From assembly GCF_024169245.1 (NCBI RefSeq), contig NZ_JALJWP010000001.1, forward strand, positions 5,565,501-5,629,500: a DNA stretch of 64,000 nucleotides. The letters are read 5' to 3'. Positions 22,004 through 32,062 of the stretch are shown one piece after another (position 1 is the first letter of the stretch; the number at the start of each line of letters is the position of its first letter). Origin of the DNA: Pseudomonas koreensis (GTDB taxonomy: Bacteria; Pseudomonadota; Gammaproteobacteria; Pseudomonadales; Pseudomonadaceae). Under the pieces are notes generated by a model. It ran no database searches. It was not told the DNA's origin and saw nothing but the letters and a program-made list of their open reading frames with translations. Position numbers and translations under genes: made by a program.

Positions 22004-22464
22004 AAGCGCCCCTTCACTTCGATCAGCAGTTGATCGCAGGCCGCTTCGATCAGATCGAGCACCTGCTCGAAACCCTGATCGCCGTCGTAATACGGATCCG
22101 GCACTTCATCGACCAGCCCGGCATACCGGCGCAGGAACAGGTCCAGCTCGGCCTTGCCGGTGGACGGCTGCAAGGCCTTGAGGTTGCGCAGGTTGCTGTT
22201 GTCCATGGCGAGAATCAGGTCGTAGCTGGCGAAATCGGCCCGGCTGACCTGCTGCGCGCGTTGCGTCGACAGGTCATAACCGCGCAGTTTCGCCGCGGCC
22301 TGGCTGCGCTTGTCCGGCGGGTTGCCGACGTGCCAGTCACCGGTGCCAGCGGAGGCCACCTCGACCACGTCCGCCAATCCGGCTTCGCGCAACTTGTGGC
22401 GCAACACGCCTTCGGCGGTGGGCGAACGGCAGATGTTGCCCAGGCACACAAACAGAACGCGCAT
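22000..22464 (-). CDS. low-molecular-weight protein tyrosine phosphatase
   Basis: A 154-aa LMW-PTP. The P-loop CLGNICRS is at residues 7-14 and the acid/base aspartate is in the DPYYDG motif near residue 122. In other bacteria such enzymes act with tyrosine kinases controlling capsule or exopolysaccharide; no kinase gene is visible in this window. It overlaps both kdsB and murB by ATGA junctions inside an envelope-synthesis operon. Confidence 0.92.
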   Translation of the reverse strand: MRVLFVCLGNICRSPTAEGVLRHKLREAGLADVVEVASAGTGDWHVGNPPDKRSQAAAKLRGYDLSTQRAQQVSRADFASYDLILAMDNSNLRNLKALQPSTGKAELDLFLRRYAGLVDEVPDPYYDGDQGFEQVLDLIEAACDQLLIEVKGRL

Positions 22465-23228
22465 CAGGCCCCCAGCAGGCGACGAACCCGCTCAAGGTCT
22501 TCGACGGTGTCGACGCCGGTCGGCGGTGCGATCAGCGCGTCGGCGACGTGAATGCGCACGCCGTGCCACAAGGCACGCAGTTGCTCGAGGGATTCGGTGT
22601 TTTCCAGCCAGCATGGGCCCCAGCTCACGAAGTCGTGGAGGAACCCGGCACGGTAGGCATAAATACCGATGTGGCGGCGATAGGGCACGCCTTCCGGCAG
22701 TTGCTCACGGCTCTTGGCGAACGCATCGCGAGCCCACGGCAAGGTTGCACGACTGAACGTCAGGGCCAGACCGTTGATGTCGCTGGAAACCTTCACAACG
22801 TTGGGGTTGAACAGGGTTTCCACATCTTCGATCGGCTCGGCCAGCGTGGCCATGCGCGCTTCGGTATGGGCAGCAAGGTTCGCGGCGACCTGATCGATCA
22901 CGCTTGGCGGAATTAGCGGCTCATCGCCCTGAACATTGACCACGATCGCATCAGGCGCAAGGCCGAGTTTCGCCGCGACTTCAGCCAGACGATCGGTGCC
23001 GGAATTGTGATCTTCACGGGTCAGCACCACTTCGGCGCCAAAGCTGTTGCACGCCTCGACAATGCGCGCGTCATCGGTAGCCACCACGACGCGGGTGGCG
23101 CTGCTTTTGCTCGCCTGTTCCCAGACATGCTGGATCATCGGCTTGCCGGCGATATCCAGCAACGGCTTGCCCGGCAGACGGGTCGAGGCGAAACGCGACG
23201 GGATGACAACGGTGAAGGCTGTGGTCAT
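22464..23228 (-). CDS. kdsB: 3-deoxy-manno-octulosonate cytidylyltransferase
   Basis: Activates Kdo to CMP-Kdo for the LPS inner core. At 254 aa it has the signature [17 protein letters not shown] at the N-terminus, then VVATDDARI, and NVQGDEPLI. It overlaps the Trm112-like gene and the phosphatase gene by 4 bp and 1 bp, and sits with lpxK, which supplies lipid A to the same pathway. Confidence 0.96.
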   Translation of the reverse strand: MTTAFTVVIPSRFASTRLPGKPLLDIAGKPMIQHVWEQASKSSATRVVVATDDARIVEACNSFGAEVVLTREDHNSGTDRLAEVAAKLGLAPDAIVVNVQGDEPLIPPSVIDQVAANLAAHTEARMATLAEPIEDVETLFNPNVVKVSSDINGLALTFSRATLPWARDAFAKSREQLPEGVPYRRHIGIYAYRAGFLHDFVSWGPCWLENTESLEQLRALWHGVRIHVADALIAPPTGVDTVEDLERVRRLLGA

Positions 23229-23410
23229 TTATCCAGGCGCTCGTCGGTGGTCAGGGTGCGCGCTTCGCTTTCCAGCATTACCGGGATGCCGTCGCGGATC
23301 GGGTACGCCAGGCCGGCGCCCTTGCTGATCAGTTCGGTCTTGTCGGCGCTGAGCTTGAGCGGGCCTTTGCACACGGGGCAAGCAAGGATGTCGAGCAGTT
23401 TGGTGTCCAT
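23225..23410 (-). CDS. Trm112-like / UPF0434 small protein
   Basis: A 61-aa protein beginning [18 protein letters not shown], with one CPVC pair. The Trm112/YcaR family is found between lpxK and kdsB in many gammaproteobacteria. Its function in bacteria is not established. The ATG at 23410 was chosen over one 2 codons upstream because it fits the family N-terminus. The stop overlaps the kdsB ATG. Confidence 0.9.
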   Translation of the reverse strand: MDTKLLDILACPVCKGPLKLSADKTELISKGAGLAYPIRDGIPVMLESEARTLTTDERLDK

Positions 23411-23434
23411 GAACATTCCCAGAAATAAAAACAG

Positions 23435-24445
23435 TTAAGGCAACAGACGATCCGGCAACAGGCGCATCAGCTGCGTGTCGAACCAGGCCACGAAGGCCGA
23501 CGACGGCAGCGCATCGACCGCCAGATACCACCAGTCGTCAGCAGCAAAGGCACGGCACTTCACCGCGTCCTTTTCGGTCATTACCAAGGGCAATGACGGG
23601 GTGAAATTCAGGGCCTGCACGCTGTACTCGGCGTGGTCGGCAAACGCATGCGGAACTGGCCGCCAGTCTAGCGCTTCGAGGGTATTGAAGAAACGTTGCG
23701 GATTGCCGATCCCGGCTACCGCGTGCAGCGCCTGGCCGGGCGGAAAATGCTCGAGCGACTGCCGTTCGCCGCTGTGCAGATTGACCAGCGCCGTGGGTTG
23801 CAGGCGGAAGGCAAAACCGTCGTCGCGATCAGCCAAGGCCCCGTTGAACAGCACGCCGTCGACACTTTGCAGGCGCTCGACCGGCTCACGCAACGGTCCG
23901 GCCGGCAGACAATGCTGATTGCCCAGGCCACGAGCCGCATCGATCAGTACCAGTTCCAGATCCCGCGCGAGGCGGTAATGCTGCATGCCATCGTCGGACA
24001 GGATCAGGTCCAATGGCTCACTGGCGATCAAGGCTTTGACGGCAGCGCTGCGATCAGCGTCGATCATCAGTGGCACGCCGGTGCGCTGGACAATCAGCAG
24101 CGGCTCGTCACCGGCAACCTCGGCGCTGTGCTCGGCCTCAACGCGCCATGGCAGGTGCGGCGGCTTGGCGCCATAGCCGCGACTGACCACACCGACACGC
24201 AGTCCACGGCGCCGGCAATGCTCGATCAGCCAGAGAATCATCGGTGTCTTGCCGGTGCCGCCGACGGTGATATTGCCGACCACAATCAACGGCACCGGCG
24301 ATTGATAGATTTCACCTTCGCCGTCGAGAAAGCGCTGACGTTTTTTGATCACCACACGGCGATACAACATTTCCAGTGGCCGCAGCAGCGTCAGGGCCGG
24401 GTGCCCCTGATACCACGCGGTGAGCAGGCGATCGGACAGGCTCAT
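23435..24445 (-). CDS. lpxK: tetraacyldisaccharide 4'-kinase
   Basis: Inner-membrane-associated kinase that phosphorylates the lipid A precursor at the 4' position. The 336-aa protein has an N-terminal hydrophobic helix-like region and a Walker A loop [11 protein letters not shown] near residue 60, then SRGYGAK and [10 protein letters not shown]. The start ATG overlaps the exbD stop as ATGA. Confidence 0.95.
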   Translation of the reverse strand: MSLSDRLLTAWYQGHPALTLLRPLEMLYRRVVIKKRQRFLDGEGEIYQSPVPLIVVGNITVGGTGKTPMILWLIEHCRRRGLRVGVVSRGYGAKPPHLPWRVEAEHSAEVAGDEPLLIVQRTGVPLMIDADRSAAVKALIASEPLDLILSDDGMQHYRLARDLELVLIDAARGLGNQHCLPAGPLREPVERLQSVDGVLFNGALADRDDGFAFRLQPTALVNLHSGERQSLEHFPPGQALHAVAGIGNPQRFFNTLEALDWRPVPHAFADHAEYSVQALNFTPSLPLVMTEKDAVKCRAFAADDWWYLAVDALPSSAFVAWFDTQLMRLLPDRLLP

Positions 24446-24873
24446 CAGGATTTCGGCGCCGCCTCGACCGTGGTCATGCGCAGATGGCTGAAACCGAGTT
24501 TGCCGGCCGCGTCCATGGCGGTGATCACCGATTGATGCTGGGCCTTGCCATCGGCACTGATCGACAACGGCATGCTGGTATCACCGTTGGATTCTTTCTG
24601 CATGGCTTCCATCAGTGTCGGCAGATCATTCTTCGGCAGAATCCTGTTATTCACCGAAAACACGCCTTCGGCACTGATCGCGACGTCCAGTTGTTTGACC
24701 TGCTGATCTTCAGCGGGCGAACCGCTGACCGCTTCCGGCAAGTCGACGCGCAGCTGGGTTTCACGGGTGAAGGTGGTAGTGACCACGAAAAACAGCAGCA
24801 GAATGAACACCACGTCGATCAGCGACGCGAGGTTGATATCGATGGTTTCCCGAGGCTTGCGACGGAATTTCAC
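24445..24873 (-). CDS. exbD: biopolymer transport protein ExbD/TolR family
   Basis: A 142-aa proton-channel partner protein with one membrane helix (about residues 16-36). The conserved proton-carrying aspartate is in [16 protein letters not shown], with a periplasmic domain after it. It begins with a GTG overlapping the exbB stop. Because tonB is not adjacent and the genes sit in an lpxK/comEC operon, this is the second, envelope-linked ExbBD pair common in Pseudomonas. What it energises is not known. Confidence 0.9.
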   Translation of the reverse strand: MKFRRKPRETIDINLASLIDVVFILLLFFVVTTTFTRETQLRVDLPEAVSGSPAEDQQVKQLDVAISAEGVFSVNNRILPKNDLPTLMEAMQKESNGDTSMPLSISADGKAQHQSVITAMDAAGKLGFSHLRMTTVEAAPKS

Positions 24874-25505
24874 GCGCGGCCCTCGGCCAGATCGACATCA
24901 CGGTCGCCCTGCACCACTTCCACCAGTTTGATCGCTTCCTGCTCCATGCCGACCACCAGCTCGTCGATACGGCGCTGCAGAAAACGGTGGAAGAACACCG
25001 CCGGAATACCGACCATCAGGCCCGCCGCCGTGGTGATCAGCGCCTTGGAAATACCGCCGGCCAGCACCGATGCATTGGTGGTCATGCCGGAACCGGTGAA
25101 GGCACTGAAAATGTCGATCATGCCCAGCACCGTGCCGAGCAGACCGAGCAACGGCGACATCGCGGCGATGGTGCCCAACGCGTTGACATAGCGTTCGAGT
25201 TCATGAATGACCCGCGCAGCAGCCTCTTCGATGCACTCCTTCATGATCTCGCGACCATGCTTGGAGTTGGCCAGGCCCGCGGCGAGGATTTCCCCCAGCG
25301 GCGAGTTGGCGCGCAATTCCTTGAGTTTTTCCTTGTTGAGCTGCTTGTCCTTGATCCAGACCCAGACCTGACCCAGCAGATGCTCGGGGGTGACGCGACT
25401 GGCGCGCAGTGTCCACAGGCGCTCGGCGACGATCGCCATGGCCGCGATGGAACTCAGAATGATCGGCAACATCATCCAGCCGCCGGATTTGACCAATTCC
25501 CACAC
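24870..25505 (-). CDS. exbB: MotA/TolQ/ExbB family proton channel protein
   Basis: A 211-aa inner-membrane protein with three helices: ~10-30, ~100-130 (AAMSPLLGLLGTVLGMI) and ~150-170 (ITTAAGLMVGIPAVFF), the latter two forming the MotA/ExbB domain. The GTG start at 25505 (MWELVKSGGW) has GAGGGGA upstream. The frame is open to 25664, but those extra residues overlap comEC and are not family-like. It forms the stator with the downstream exbD product. Confidence 0.9.
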   Translation of the reverse strand: MWELVKSGGWMMLPIILSSIAAMAIVAERLWTLRASRVTPEHLLGQVWVWIKDKQLNKEKLKELRANSPLGEILAAGLANSKHGREIMKECIEEAAARVIHELERYVNALGTIAAMSPLLGLLGTVLGMIDIFSAFTGSGMTTNASVLAGGISKALITTAAGLMVGIPAVFFHRFLQRRIDELVVGMEQEAIKLVEVVQGDRDVDLAEGRA

Positions 25506-25606
25506 AGTGACAGTCCCCTCGAAAAAGTGCGCCACTTTACCATACCGATCCGCGATTAAGACCCGCCGCCCCGACGACCGTGAGGTGGCAACCATGCTGG
25601 CACCGA

Positions 25607-27841
25607 TCAACGGCCGGGCGCCGGCGGCTCGCGCCAGAAGCGCCGCTGTTGATGCATGGTCCACGGCGGCTTGAAGCTGCCCAGTTGCAGATGGATGGCG
25701 CCCTGTTCGGCGCTGTCATAGATGCGCAGGCCTTGCTTGCGGTAGCGCGCAAGTACGGTCGGATGCGGGTGACCGAAGGAGTTGCCGTGGCCGCGGGAGA
25801 TCAGCACCGCTTCTGGCTGCAAGGTTTTGAGCAGGGCCATCGATGATGAACTGCGACTGCCGTGATGCGGCGATTGCAGCCATTGCGTCGGCACCGCCAG
25901 TGGGCTGTCGAGCAGAACGCGCTCGGCATGAATGTCGATGTCGCCGGTGAGCAGCAGGCGCTCGCCGTTGGCTTCGATCTGCAAGACACAGGAGCGCTGG
26001 TTGCTGTCATCGGCCGCCGACCATTGCCAGAGCTGGAACTGCACGCCATCCCACTGCCACTGTTCGCCACTTGCGCAGGCTTCGGCGCTCAACTCCGGCG
26101 GCAGGTTTGGCGGGTCGCCACTGACGATTCGGTGCACGTTCAATCCACGCATCACCGCCCCGGCGCCGCCAGCGTGATCGGCGTCGGCATGGCTGAGCAG
26201 CATCAGGTCGAGTGCTTGCACATTGAGTTTGCGCAGCGCTGGCAGCACCACCCGCTCGCCAAGATCGAACTCGCCGAAACGCGGCCCGGCGTCATAGAGC
26301 AACGCGTGATGACGAGTACGGACAAGGATGGCCAGGCCCTGGCCGACGTCGAGTTGCCAGACATCGGCTCGCCCTTCTTCTATTCGCTCTCGGGGCGGCA
26401 ACACCAACAGCAACATCAGCGGCCAGCCCAATGGACGCAGCGGCACACCACGGGGCAACAGCAATAACAAGGCGCCGAGGCCACCCAGGGCCAGCGCCCA
26501 CAATGGAATGGCGGCAGGTATCCACGCCGGCCATTGCCCGGCAATCAGCGCCAGCCCGGTAAACAGCCAGTCGATCAAACCACCGGCCAGCCACAACAAC
26601 CCTTCGCCAACGTAGGGGACGGGCAGCAATAGCGTGCCGAGCAATGCCGGCGGCAACACCATGAGACTGACCCACGGCACCGCCAACAGATTCGCCACGG
26701 GGCCACTGACGCTGATCGGCAGGCTGAGCGCCAGCAACACCGGACACAAACCAATCGCGATCAGCCACTGCGCGCGGGTCCAGGTCTGCCACCAGCGCCA
26801 GGCGCCCAACCGCCCACCGAAGGTGAAAATCAGTACCGCCACCGCCGCGAAAGACAGCCATAAACCGGGACGCAAACTGGCCAACGGATCAAACAACAGC
26901 ACGCCATTGAACGCCAGCAATAACGGCCACCACGCACCGAGATGGCGAAAACGCAGGCGCCACAACAGCACCAGAGCCACCATTACGCAGGCGCGCTGCA
27001 CCGGCACATCGAAACCTGCAAGCAAGCCATAACCCAGCGCCGCCGCGAAGGCCAGGCCGCATGCCCAAGGCAACCATGGCCAGCGCAACGGCCAGATTCC
27101 GAAACGCGCCAACCCGGCGACCAGCAGATACATCACCGCGGCGAGCAAACCGATGTGCTGGCCGGAAATCACCAGCAAATGCACGGTGCCGGTGTCTTGC
27201 AGTACCTGCCAGTCCTCGCGACTGAGCCCGGAGCCATCACCGAGCACCAGCGCCGCCAGCGCGCCCTCCCGTCCCTGCGCATCTACCGCCAACAGGCGCT
27301 GACGAACACCGTCGCGCCAGGCCTGTCGGGCTTCAGCCAGACGCTGGCCATCCTTGATCGTGCCGGTTGCACCGATGCGTTGTGCCAGCAGCCAGGCTTC
27401 GTAATCGAAGGCGTCCGGGTTGAGCAAGCTACTCGGGCGCTTCAACTTCACCGCCAGGCGCCAGCGTTCGCCGCTATTGACCGGTGGCCCGGCGTACCAG
27501 GCCAGGCGCATCAGCGATGGCAGTTTCTCGTGCCGTGAGTGTGCATCGGCCAGCTCGAAACGCACCACGCCGTCGCCGTGCTGCGGCAAGCCGACCACGC
27601 GCCCTTCAAGCCAACGGGTTTCGCCGTCGAGGCTCGGTGGCAAGCGGTCATTTAGCGCCCACTGCGCGCCGACGCAGGCCCACGTGAAACCAAACAGCAA
27701 AAATGCCAGTGGATAGCTGCGAAACGGCAAGAGCATCAGCGCCACCACCGGCAGTACCACCAAGCAACCGACCGGCGGCAACGCCGGCAAAAAAACCGGG
27801 GCCAGCAGACCGACTGCCAGCGCCATCATCCCTGTGCGCAT
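25607..27841 (-). CDS. comEC: DNA internalization channel ComEC/Rec2
   Basis: Polytopic membrane protein (744 aa) that moves single-stranded DNA into the cell during natural transformation. It has an N-terminal DUF4131 region, the competence domain with many helices (including DTGTVHLLVISGQHIGLL), and a C-terminal metallo-beta-lactamase-like domain with SHADADHAGG and the later SPHHGS histidines. It is full length with no frame break. It heads the minus-strand operon. Start MRTGMMALAVG at 27841; a start 11 codons upstream is possible. Confidence 0.92.
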   Translation of the reverse strand: MRTGMMALAVGLLAPVFLPALPPVGCLVVLPVVALMLLPFRSYPLAFLLFGFTWACVGAQWALNDRLPPSLDGETRWLEGRVVGLPQHGDGVVRFELADAHSRHEKLPSLMRLAWYAGPPVNSGERWRLAVKLKRPSSLLNPDAFDYEAWLLAQRIGATGTIKDGQRLAEARQAWRDGVRQRLLAVDAQGREGALAALVLGDGSGLSREDWQVLQDTGTVHLLVISGQHIGLLAAVMYLLVAGLARFGIWPLRWPWLPWACGLAFAAALGYGLLAGFDVPVQRACVMVALVLLWRLRFRHLGAWWPLLLAFNGVLLFDPLASLRPGLWLSFAAVAVLIFTFGGRLGAWRWWQTWTRAQWLIAIGLCPVLLALSLPISVSGPVANLLAVPWVSLMVLPPALLGTLLLPVPYVGEGLLWLAGGLIDWLFTGLALIAGQWPAWIPAAIPLWALALGGLGALLLLLPRGVPLRPLGWPLMLLLVLPPRERIEEGRADVWQLDVGQGLAILVRTRHHALLYDAGPRFGEFDLGERVVLPALRKLNVQALDLMLLSHADADHAGGAGAVMRGLNVHRIVSGDPPNLPPELSAEACASGEQWQWDGVQFQLWQWSAADDSNQRSCVLQIEANGERLLLTGDIDIHAERVLLDSPLAVPTQWLQSPHHGSRSSSSMALLKTLQPEAVLISRGHGNSFGHPHPTVLARYRKQGLRIYDSAEQGAIHLQLGSFKPPWTMHQQRRFWREPPAPGR

Positions 27842-27977
27842 ATGCCCGTCCTTGAGAGTCCCCTCCCTAGGCATAGCGGGTCTGCGGCACCACCGTCGTC
27901 AACAATTGTCACAAAGTCTGAATGGGCGGTTCGTAGAATCCAGACATACTTGCCGCCTTAACCGACCGAGAAGCCTT

Positions 27978-28496
27978 ATGCCCCGGCGCTTATTCAAACG
28001 TTACATGCCCGACCCGACGAGCATCAGGGAACACAAATCCTTACGCTTTCTCGGCAAGTTGCTGCATGACCCGAACCTCTGGCACCTCAACCGCCACTCG
28101 GTGGCCCGGGCGATGGCGGTCGGCCTGTTCGCGGCGTTCTTGCCGATCCCCGCGCAAATGCTGGTCGCGGCGGCGTTGGCGGTGATGGTGCGCGGCAACA
28201 TGCCGATCGCGGTAAGTCTGGTCTGGCTGACCAACCCGATCACCATGCCGGCGGTGTTTTTCTGCACCTATCAGGCCGGGGCGTTCCTGATGGATGTGCC
28301 GGCGCGGCATCTGCCGGACGAGTTGACCTGGGAATGGATCAGCGGCGAATTGTCGACGTTGTGGCAACCGTTTCTGCTGGGCTCGGTGGTCGTCGGCCTG
28401 GTGCTGGGCATCCTCGCCTACTTCCTGGTGATGCTGTACTGGCGCTGGTGGGTGGCGCGGCAATGGCGGCGGCGCAAGCAAAGTCGGCAGAAATGA
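27978..28496 (+). CDS. DUF2062 domain-containing membrane protein
   Basis: A 172-aa protein with two to three membrane helices (about 45-70, 75-100 and 130-155) and a very basic C-terminus (WRRRKQSRQK). DUF2062 proteins are widespread and of unknown function. The N-terminal MPRRLFKRYMPDP fits Pseudomonas homologs found next to comEC. Start ATG at 27978; the longer frame from 27834 overlaps the comEC promoter region. It is divergent from comEC and ends in a terminator. Confidence 0.85.
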   Translation: MPRRLFKRYMPDPTSIREHKSLRFLGKLLHDPNLWHLNRHSVARAMAVGLFAAFLPIPAQMLVAAALAVMVRGNMPIAVSLVWLTNPITMPAVFFCTYQAGAFLMDVPARHLPDELTWEWISGELSTLWQPFLLGSVVVGLVLGILAYFLVMLYWRWWVARQWRRRKQSRQK

Positions 28497-28499
28497 ATG

Positions 28500-28534
28500 C
28501 AAAACGGCCTCCGCGATGGGAGGCCGTTTTTTTT
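28500..28534 (+). terminator. intrinsic terminator of the DUF2062 gene
   Basis: Stem CGGCCTCC/GGAGGCCG with a 6-nt loop and T8, directly after the stop codon. Confidence 0.9.
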
Positions 28535-28546
28535 GTCGGACGTCGA

Positions 28547-28632
28547 CTGTGGGAGCTGCCGAAGGCTGCGATCTTTTGATGTTGCTACAAGAGATCAAGA
28601 TCAAAAGATCGCAGCCTTCGGCAGCTCCTACA
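28547..28632. repeat. inverted REP doublet between convergent genes
   Basis: REP units 28547-28577 and 28603-28632 in opposite orientation with the same GATCGCAGCC...AGCTCCTAC core, between the DUF2062 and ABC permease gene ends. Confidence 0.9.
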
Positions 28633-28646
28633 CGATATCGCGTGCT

Positions 28647-29426
28647 TCAGGTACGCATCCCGCGCCCACTCACCAGCAACCGCGCACAACCCAGATACAG
28701 CACCACGGTCGCCACCAGCATGAACGTGATGGCGATGCCGATGCGAATATCCGAGACCCCGAGGATGCCGTAGCGGAACGCGTTGACCATGTGCAGCACC
28801 GGGTTGGCCAGCGAAACGGTCTGCCAGAACGGCGGCAGCAAAGTGATTGAGTAGAACACGCCGCCCAGGTAAGTCAGCGGAGTCAGCACAAAAGTCGGGA
28901 TGATCGAAATATCATCGAAGTTGCGCGCGAACACCGCGTTGATGAAGCCCAGCAGCGAGAAGATCGTCGCGGTCAGCACCACCACCAGAATGGTCACGCC
29001 GAGGTGATGAACCTGCAAATCGGTGAAGAACAGCGACAGGATCGTCACGATCAGACCCACCGCCAGACCGCGCAATACGCCACCAATGGTGAAGCCGATG
29101 AGGATCGTGTGCGGGGACACCGGTGAGACCATCAGCTCTTCGATCGAACGCTGGAACTTGCTGCCAAAGAAGCTCGAAACCACGTTGCCGTAAGAGTTGG
29201 TGATCACCGACATCATGATCAGCCCCGGCACGATGTACTCCATGTAGGTGAAGCCGCCCATGTCGCCGATCTGCCGGCCGATCAGGTTGCCGAAGATCAC
29301 GAAGTACAGAACCATGGTGATCGCCGGCGGCAGCAGCGTCTGCGGCCAGATCCGCATGAAGCGTTTGACCTCGCGGTAGACGATGGTTTGCAGGGCGACC
29401 AGGTTGGGACCGAATTCGGAACTCAT
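28647..29426 (-). CDS. ABC-2 type transporter permease (YadH-like)
   Basis: A 259-aa inner-membrane protein with six predicted helices, typical of the ABC2 membrane family (VPGLIMMSVITNSYGNVV; ANPVLHMVNAFRYG near the end). It overlaps its ATPase gene by 4 bp (ATGA). Such two-gene exporters (YadG/YadH, NodI/NodJ) have no assured substrate. The layout predicts a homodimeric permease with two ATPase copies. Confidence 0.9.
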   Translation of the reverse strand: MSSEFGPNLVALQTIVYREVKRFMRIWPQTLLPPAITMVLYFVIFGNLIGRQIGDMGGFTYMEYIVPGLIMMSVITNSYGNVVSSFFGSKFQRSIEELMVSPVSPHTILIGFTIGGVLRGLAVGLIVTILSLFFTDLQVHHLGVTILVVVLTATIFSLLGFINAVFARNFDDISIIPTFVLTPLTYLGGVFYSITLLPPFWQTVSLANPVLHMVNAFRYGILGVSDIRIGIAITFMLVATVVLYLGCARLLVSGRGMRT

Positions 29427-30355
29427 ACCGCCACCTTCGACAGATTTTTCTCCACCAGGGACACGAACAACTCCTCGAGGCGATTGGTTTTGTTACGCAG
29501 GCTCAGCACTTCGATGTTCTGCTGCGCCAACTGGGTGAACAGCGCCGTGATGCCCATGGATTTGTCGACCTGGACTTCCAGGGTGTGACTGTCGAGCAAC
29601 CGGGCGGGGTAGCCGAGCAATTGCGGCGCCGCATGCAGGTCGTTTTTCAGATCCAGCAAAAAGGTTTCCACGTGCAACTGGCCCAGCAACTGTTTCATGC
29701 TGGTATTTTCGACGATGGTGCCGTGGTCGATGATGCCGATGTTGCGGCACAACTGCTCGGCCTCTTCCAGATAATGCGTGGTCAGGATGATGGTGATGCC
29801 TTTCTGATTCAGCTCGGTGAGGAACGTCCACATCGAACGGCGCAGCTCGATATCAACGCCAGCAGTCGGTTCATCGAGAATCAGCAGACGCGGTTCGTGC
29901 ACCAGTGCACGGGCGATCATCAAGCGACGTTTCATGCCGCCGGACAGCGAGCGCGACGGCACATCGCGCTTGTCCCACAGGCCGAGCTGCGTCAGGTACT
30001 GCTCGGCGCGTTCCTTGGCGACTTTCGCCGGAATGCCGTAGTAGCCAGCTTGGGTGACGACGATGTCGAAGGTCTTCTCGAACTGGTTGAAATTGAATTC
30101 CTGCGGCACCACACCGATCGAGCGCTTGAGCGCCGCCGGGTTCTTGTCCAGATCGTGGCCGAAGATATTCACCGTACCGCTGGTCTTGTTGACCAGGGTC
30201 GAGAGGATGCCGATGGTGGTGGATTTGCCGGCGCCGTTGGGGCCGAGCAAGGCGAAAAAGTCACCTTCGGCGACGTCCAGATCGATACCACTCAAGGCCT
30301 GGAACCCGTTGCCGTAGGTTTTGGTTAGCTGCCGGATGGACAGAGCGGAACTCAT
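29423..30355 (-). CDS. ABC transporter ATP-binding protein (YadG-like)
   Basis: A 310-aa ATPase with Walker A GPNGAGKST (~38-46), signature LSGGMKRR, Walker B LLILDEPTAGVD, and H-loop TTHYLEEAE. The ~80-residue C-terminal extension is typical of drug/polysaccharide exporter ATPases. Start MSSALSIRQLTKTYG at 30355. Upstream in-frame codons (to 30460) are not family-like. It pairs with the downstream permease. Confidence 0.93.
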   Translation of the reverse strand: MSSALSIRQLTKTYGNGFQALSGIDLDVAEGDFFALLGPNGAGKSTTIGILSTLVNKTSGTVNIFGHDLDKNPAALKRSIGVVPQEFNFNQFEKTFDIVVTQAGYYGIPAKVAKERAEQYLTQLGLWDKRDVPSRSLSGGMKRRLMIARALVHEPRLLILDEPTAGVDIELRRSMWTFLTELNQKGITIILTTHYLEEAEQLCRNIGIIDHGTIVENTSMKQLLGQLHVETFLLDLKNDLHAAPQLLGYPARLLDSHTLEVQVDKSMGITALFTQLAQQNIEVLSLRNKTNRLEELFVSLVEKNLSKVAV

Positions 30356-30488
30356 ATCGGATTTACGCACCAAGAAGGAAGGAAAGAAGTAAATAAGGGC
30401 GGGCGGCGAGGGAAACAACCGCGGCGCAAGTTCACAATGGTGCTTGCCGCCGCCGCACAAGTACAGTCAAGTGTGTCGATAGTAATTA

Positions 30489-31112
30489 TCAAGTCAACGC
30501 GGTCATGACCGCTTTCTGATAGGCCGGACGCTGCTTCAAACGTTCATACCAGGCTTGCAGATGGGGTTGCGGGGCGCGCTCGATGGGCATTTCGAACCAG
30601 GCATAAATGAAGCTGCCGAGCGGAATGTCGCCCATGCCGATGTCATTGCCGGAAAGATAGGGCTGGCTGATCAGGGCATGGTCGGCCATGTTCAGCAACT
30701 CATCGCATTCCTTGATCGCGGCGTTGATCGCCTTCCAGTCCTGCTTCTCCGCAGGCGTGCGCAGCACACCCCAGAACACCGTGCGAAACGGCCCGGCGAA
30801 ACTGGAAGTGGTCCAGTCCATCCACTTGTCTGCCGTGGCGCGGGCTTGCGCATCCGCCGGATACCAGGCGCTGCCCGGTGCATGTCTGGCCAGCAGATAG
30901 CGAACGATGGCGTTGGATTCCCACAGCACGAAACCATCATCTTCGATCACCGGCACCCGGCCATTGGGGTTCATCGCGCGGTACTCGGGGGTGTCGACCA
31001 CACCGAACGCGCCCCCGGCATCGATGGTCTCGTAAGCCAGGCCCAGCTCCTCGGCAGCCCACAGGGGCTTTCTGACGTTCGATGAATTTTTCCGTCCCCA
31101 GATCTTCAGCAT
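30489..31112 (-). CDS. glutathione S-transferase family protein
   Basis: A 207-aa soluble GST with the N-terminal thioredoxin fold (MLKIWGRKNSSNVRK, where the Ser of the SSN stretch is a candidate catalytic residue), the cis-proline region NGRVPVIEDDGFVLWES, and an all-helical C-terminal domain. The substrate is unknown. It stands alone, 133 bp upstream of the ABC transporter genes on the same strand. Confidence 0.88.
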   Translation of the reverse strand: MLKIWGRKNSSNVRKPLWAAEELGLAYETIDAGGAFGVVDTPEYRAMNPNGRVPVIEDDGFVLWESNAIVRYLLARHAPGSAWYPADAQARATADKWMDWTTSSFAGPFRTVFWGVLRTPAEKQDWKAINAAIKECDELLNMADHALISQPYLSGNDIGMGDIPLGSFIYAWFEMPIERAPQPHLQAWYERLKQRPAYQKAVMTALT

Positions 31113-31155
31113 GACCGCCTCTTTGCACATGAGTGGACGGCCAGCATACGCCGGA

Positions 31156-31815
31156 TCAGGTGCGACTCAAATCAGTCTGCATATCGCCCAGCAAGACCGG
31201 CAACTGCTCACTGAACAGATGCGGATAGCACTTTTGCAGGTGCTCGAAGAAGAAAGTTTCCGGCACATCGGTGAACTGGCCGTGATCAAGCAGGTACTCC
31301 ATCAACTGCGCGCCGTCACGGTTGAACGGGTGGAAAACGCTGTCGTTGACCCCGTCGAATTCCAGCGCTGCGACGTTGAACAATTCGCACAGTTGCTGGT
31401 TGAACGCCGGCGTCGCCTTGACCCAGCGGCCATCGAGAAACAGCTCGGTGTAGCCATGCATGGCAAACACGTCGCTTTTCAGCAGCTCGAGCAGACGCGG
31501 CGTCGACAGATGATTGCGCACATCGGCCAGACCGATGCGCGCCGGAATCCCGCAATGCCGCGCACAACCGGCGAGCAGCGTGGCTTTCGGCACGCAGTAG
31601 CTCTGCCCTGCTGCCAGTGCGTAACTGCCACGCAAGGTTTGCGGATCACGGCTGAAGGTGTAGGGGTTGTAGCGCACCGCCTCGCGCACGGCGTAATAAA
31701 GACTGATCGCCTGCTCACGCGGATCATTGCTGGCGCCGCGATGCTGCTCGGCGAACTCCATCACTGCCGGGTGGTCACTATCGATGAAGCGGCCGGGGCT
31801 CAGATACTCGTGCAT
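31156..31815 (-). CDS. transglutaminase-like domain protein
   Basis: A 219-aa cysteine-protease-fold protein. The probable catalytic Cys is in GQSYCVPKATLLAG, His in MHGYTELFLDG and Asp/Asn just beyond (KATPAFN). In bacteria such proteins are usually peptidases or amidases rather than true transglutaminases. Start MHEYLSPGRF at 31815; the frame runs 37 codons further upstream but without similarity. It is divergent from fadE, and the physiological substrate is unknown. Confidence 0.82.
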   Translation of the reverse strand: MHEYLSPGRFIDSDHPAVMEFAEQHRGASNDPREQAISLYYAVREAVRYNPYTFSRDPQTLRGSYALAAGQSYCVPKATLLAGCARHCGIPARIGLADVRNHLSTPRLLELLKSDVFAMHGYTELFLDGRWVKATPAFNQQLCELFNVAALEFDGVNDSVFHPFNRDGAQLMEYLLDHGQFTDVPETFFFEHLQKCYPHLFSEQLPVLLGDMQTDLSRT

Positions 31816-32062
31816 GACGGCGATCTCCTGGGTAAGCCACGAGTCTAGCGACAGCCTGAGCACAGAGATAACGACGTTTCGGCCAAACCTGAAAGCAAAG
31901 CTGCGCAGCAACGAACGATTTCCCACGCGGGTTGCCCACCGAACCTACGAAAACCATCCGGGGTTTCCCACGATTTCAATCACCATGCTCTGACCACCCG
32001 GATTTACAGATGCCGTCTAAGCTCTGGAGGGTCGATTTGCCTTGGTTCACGGAGGACTGAAT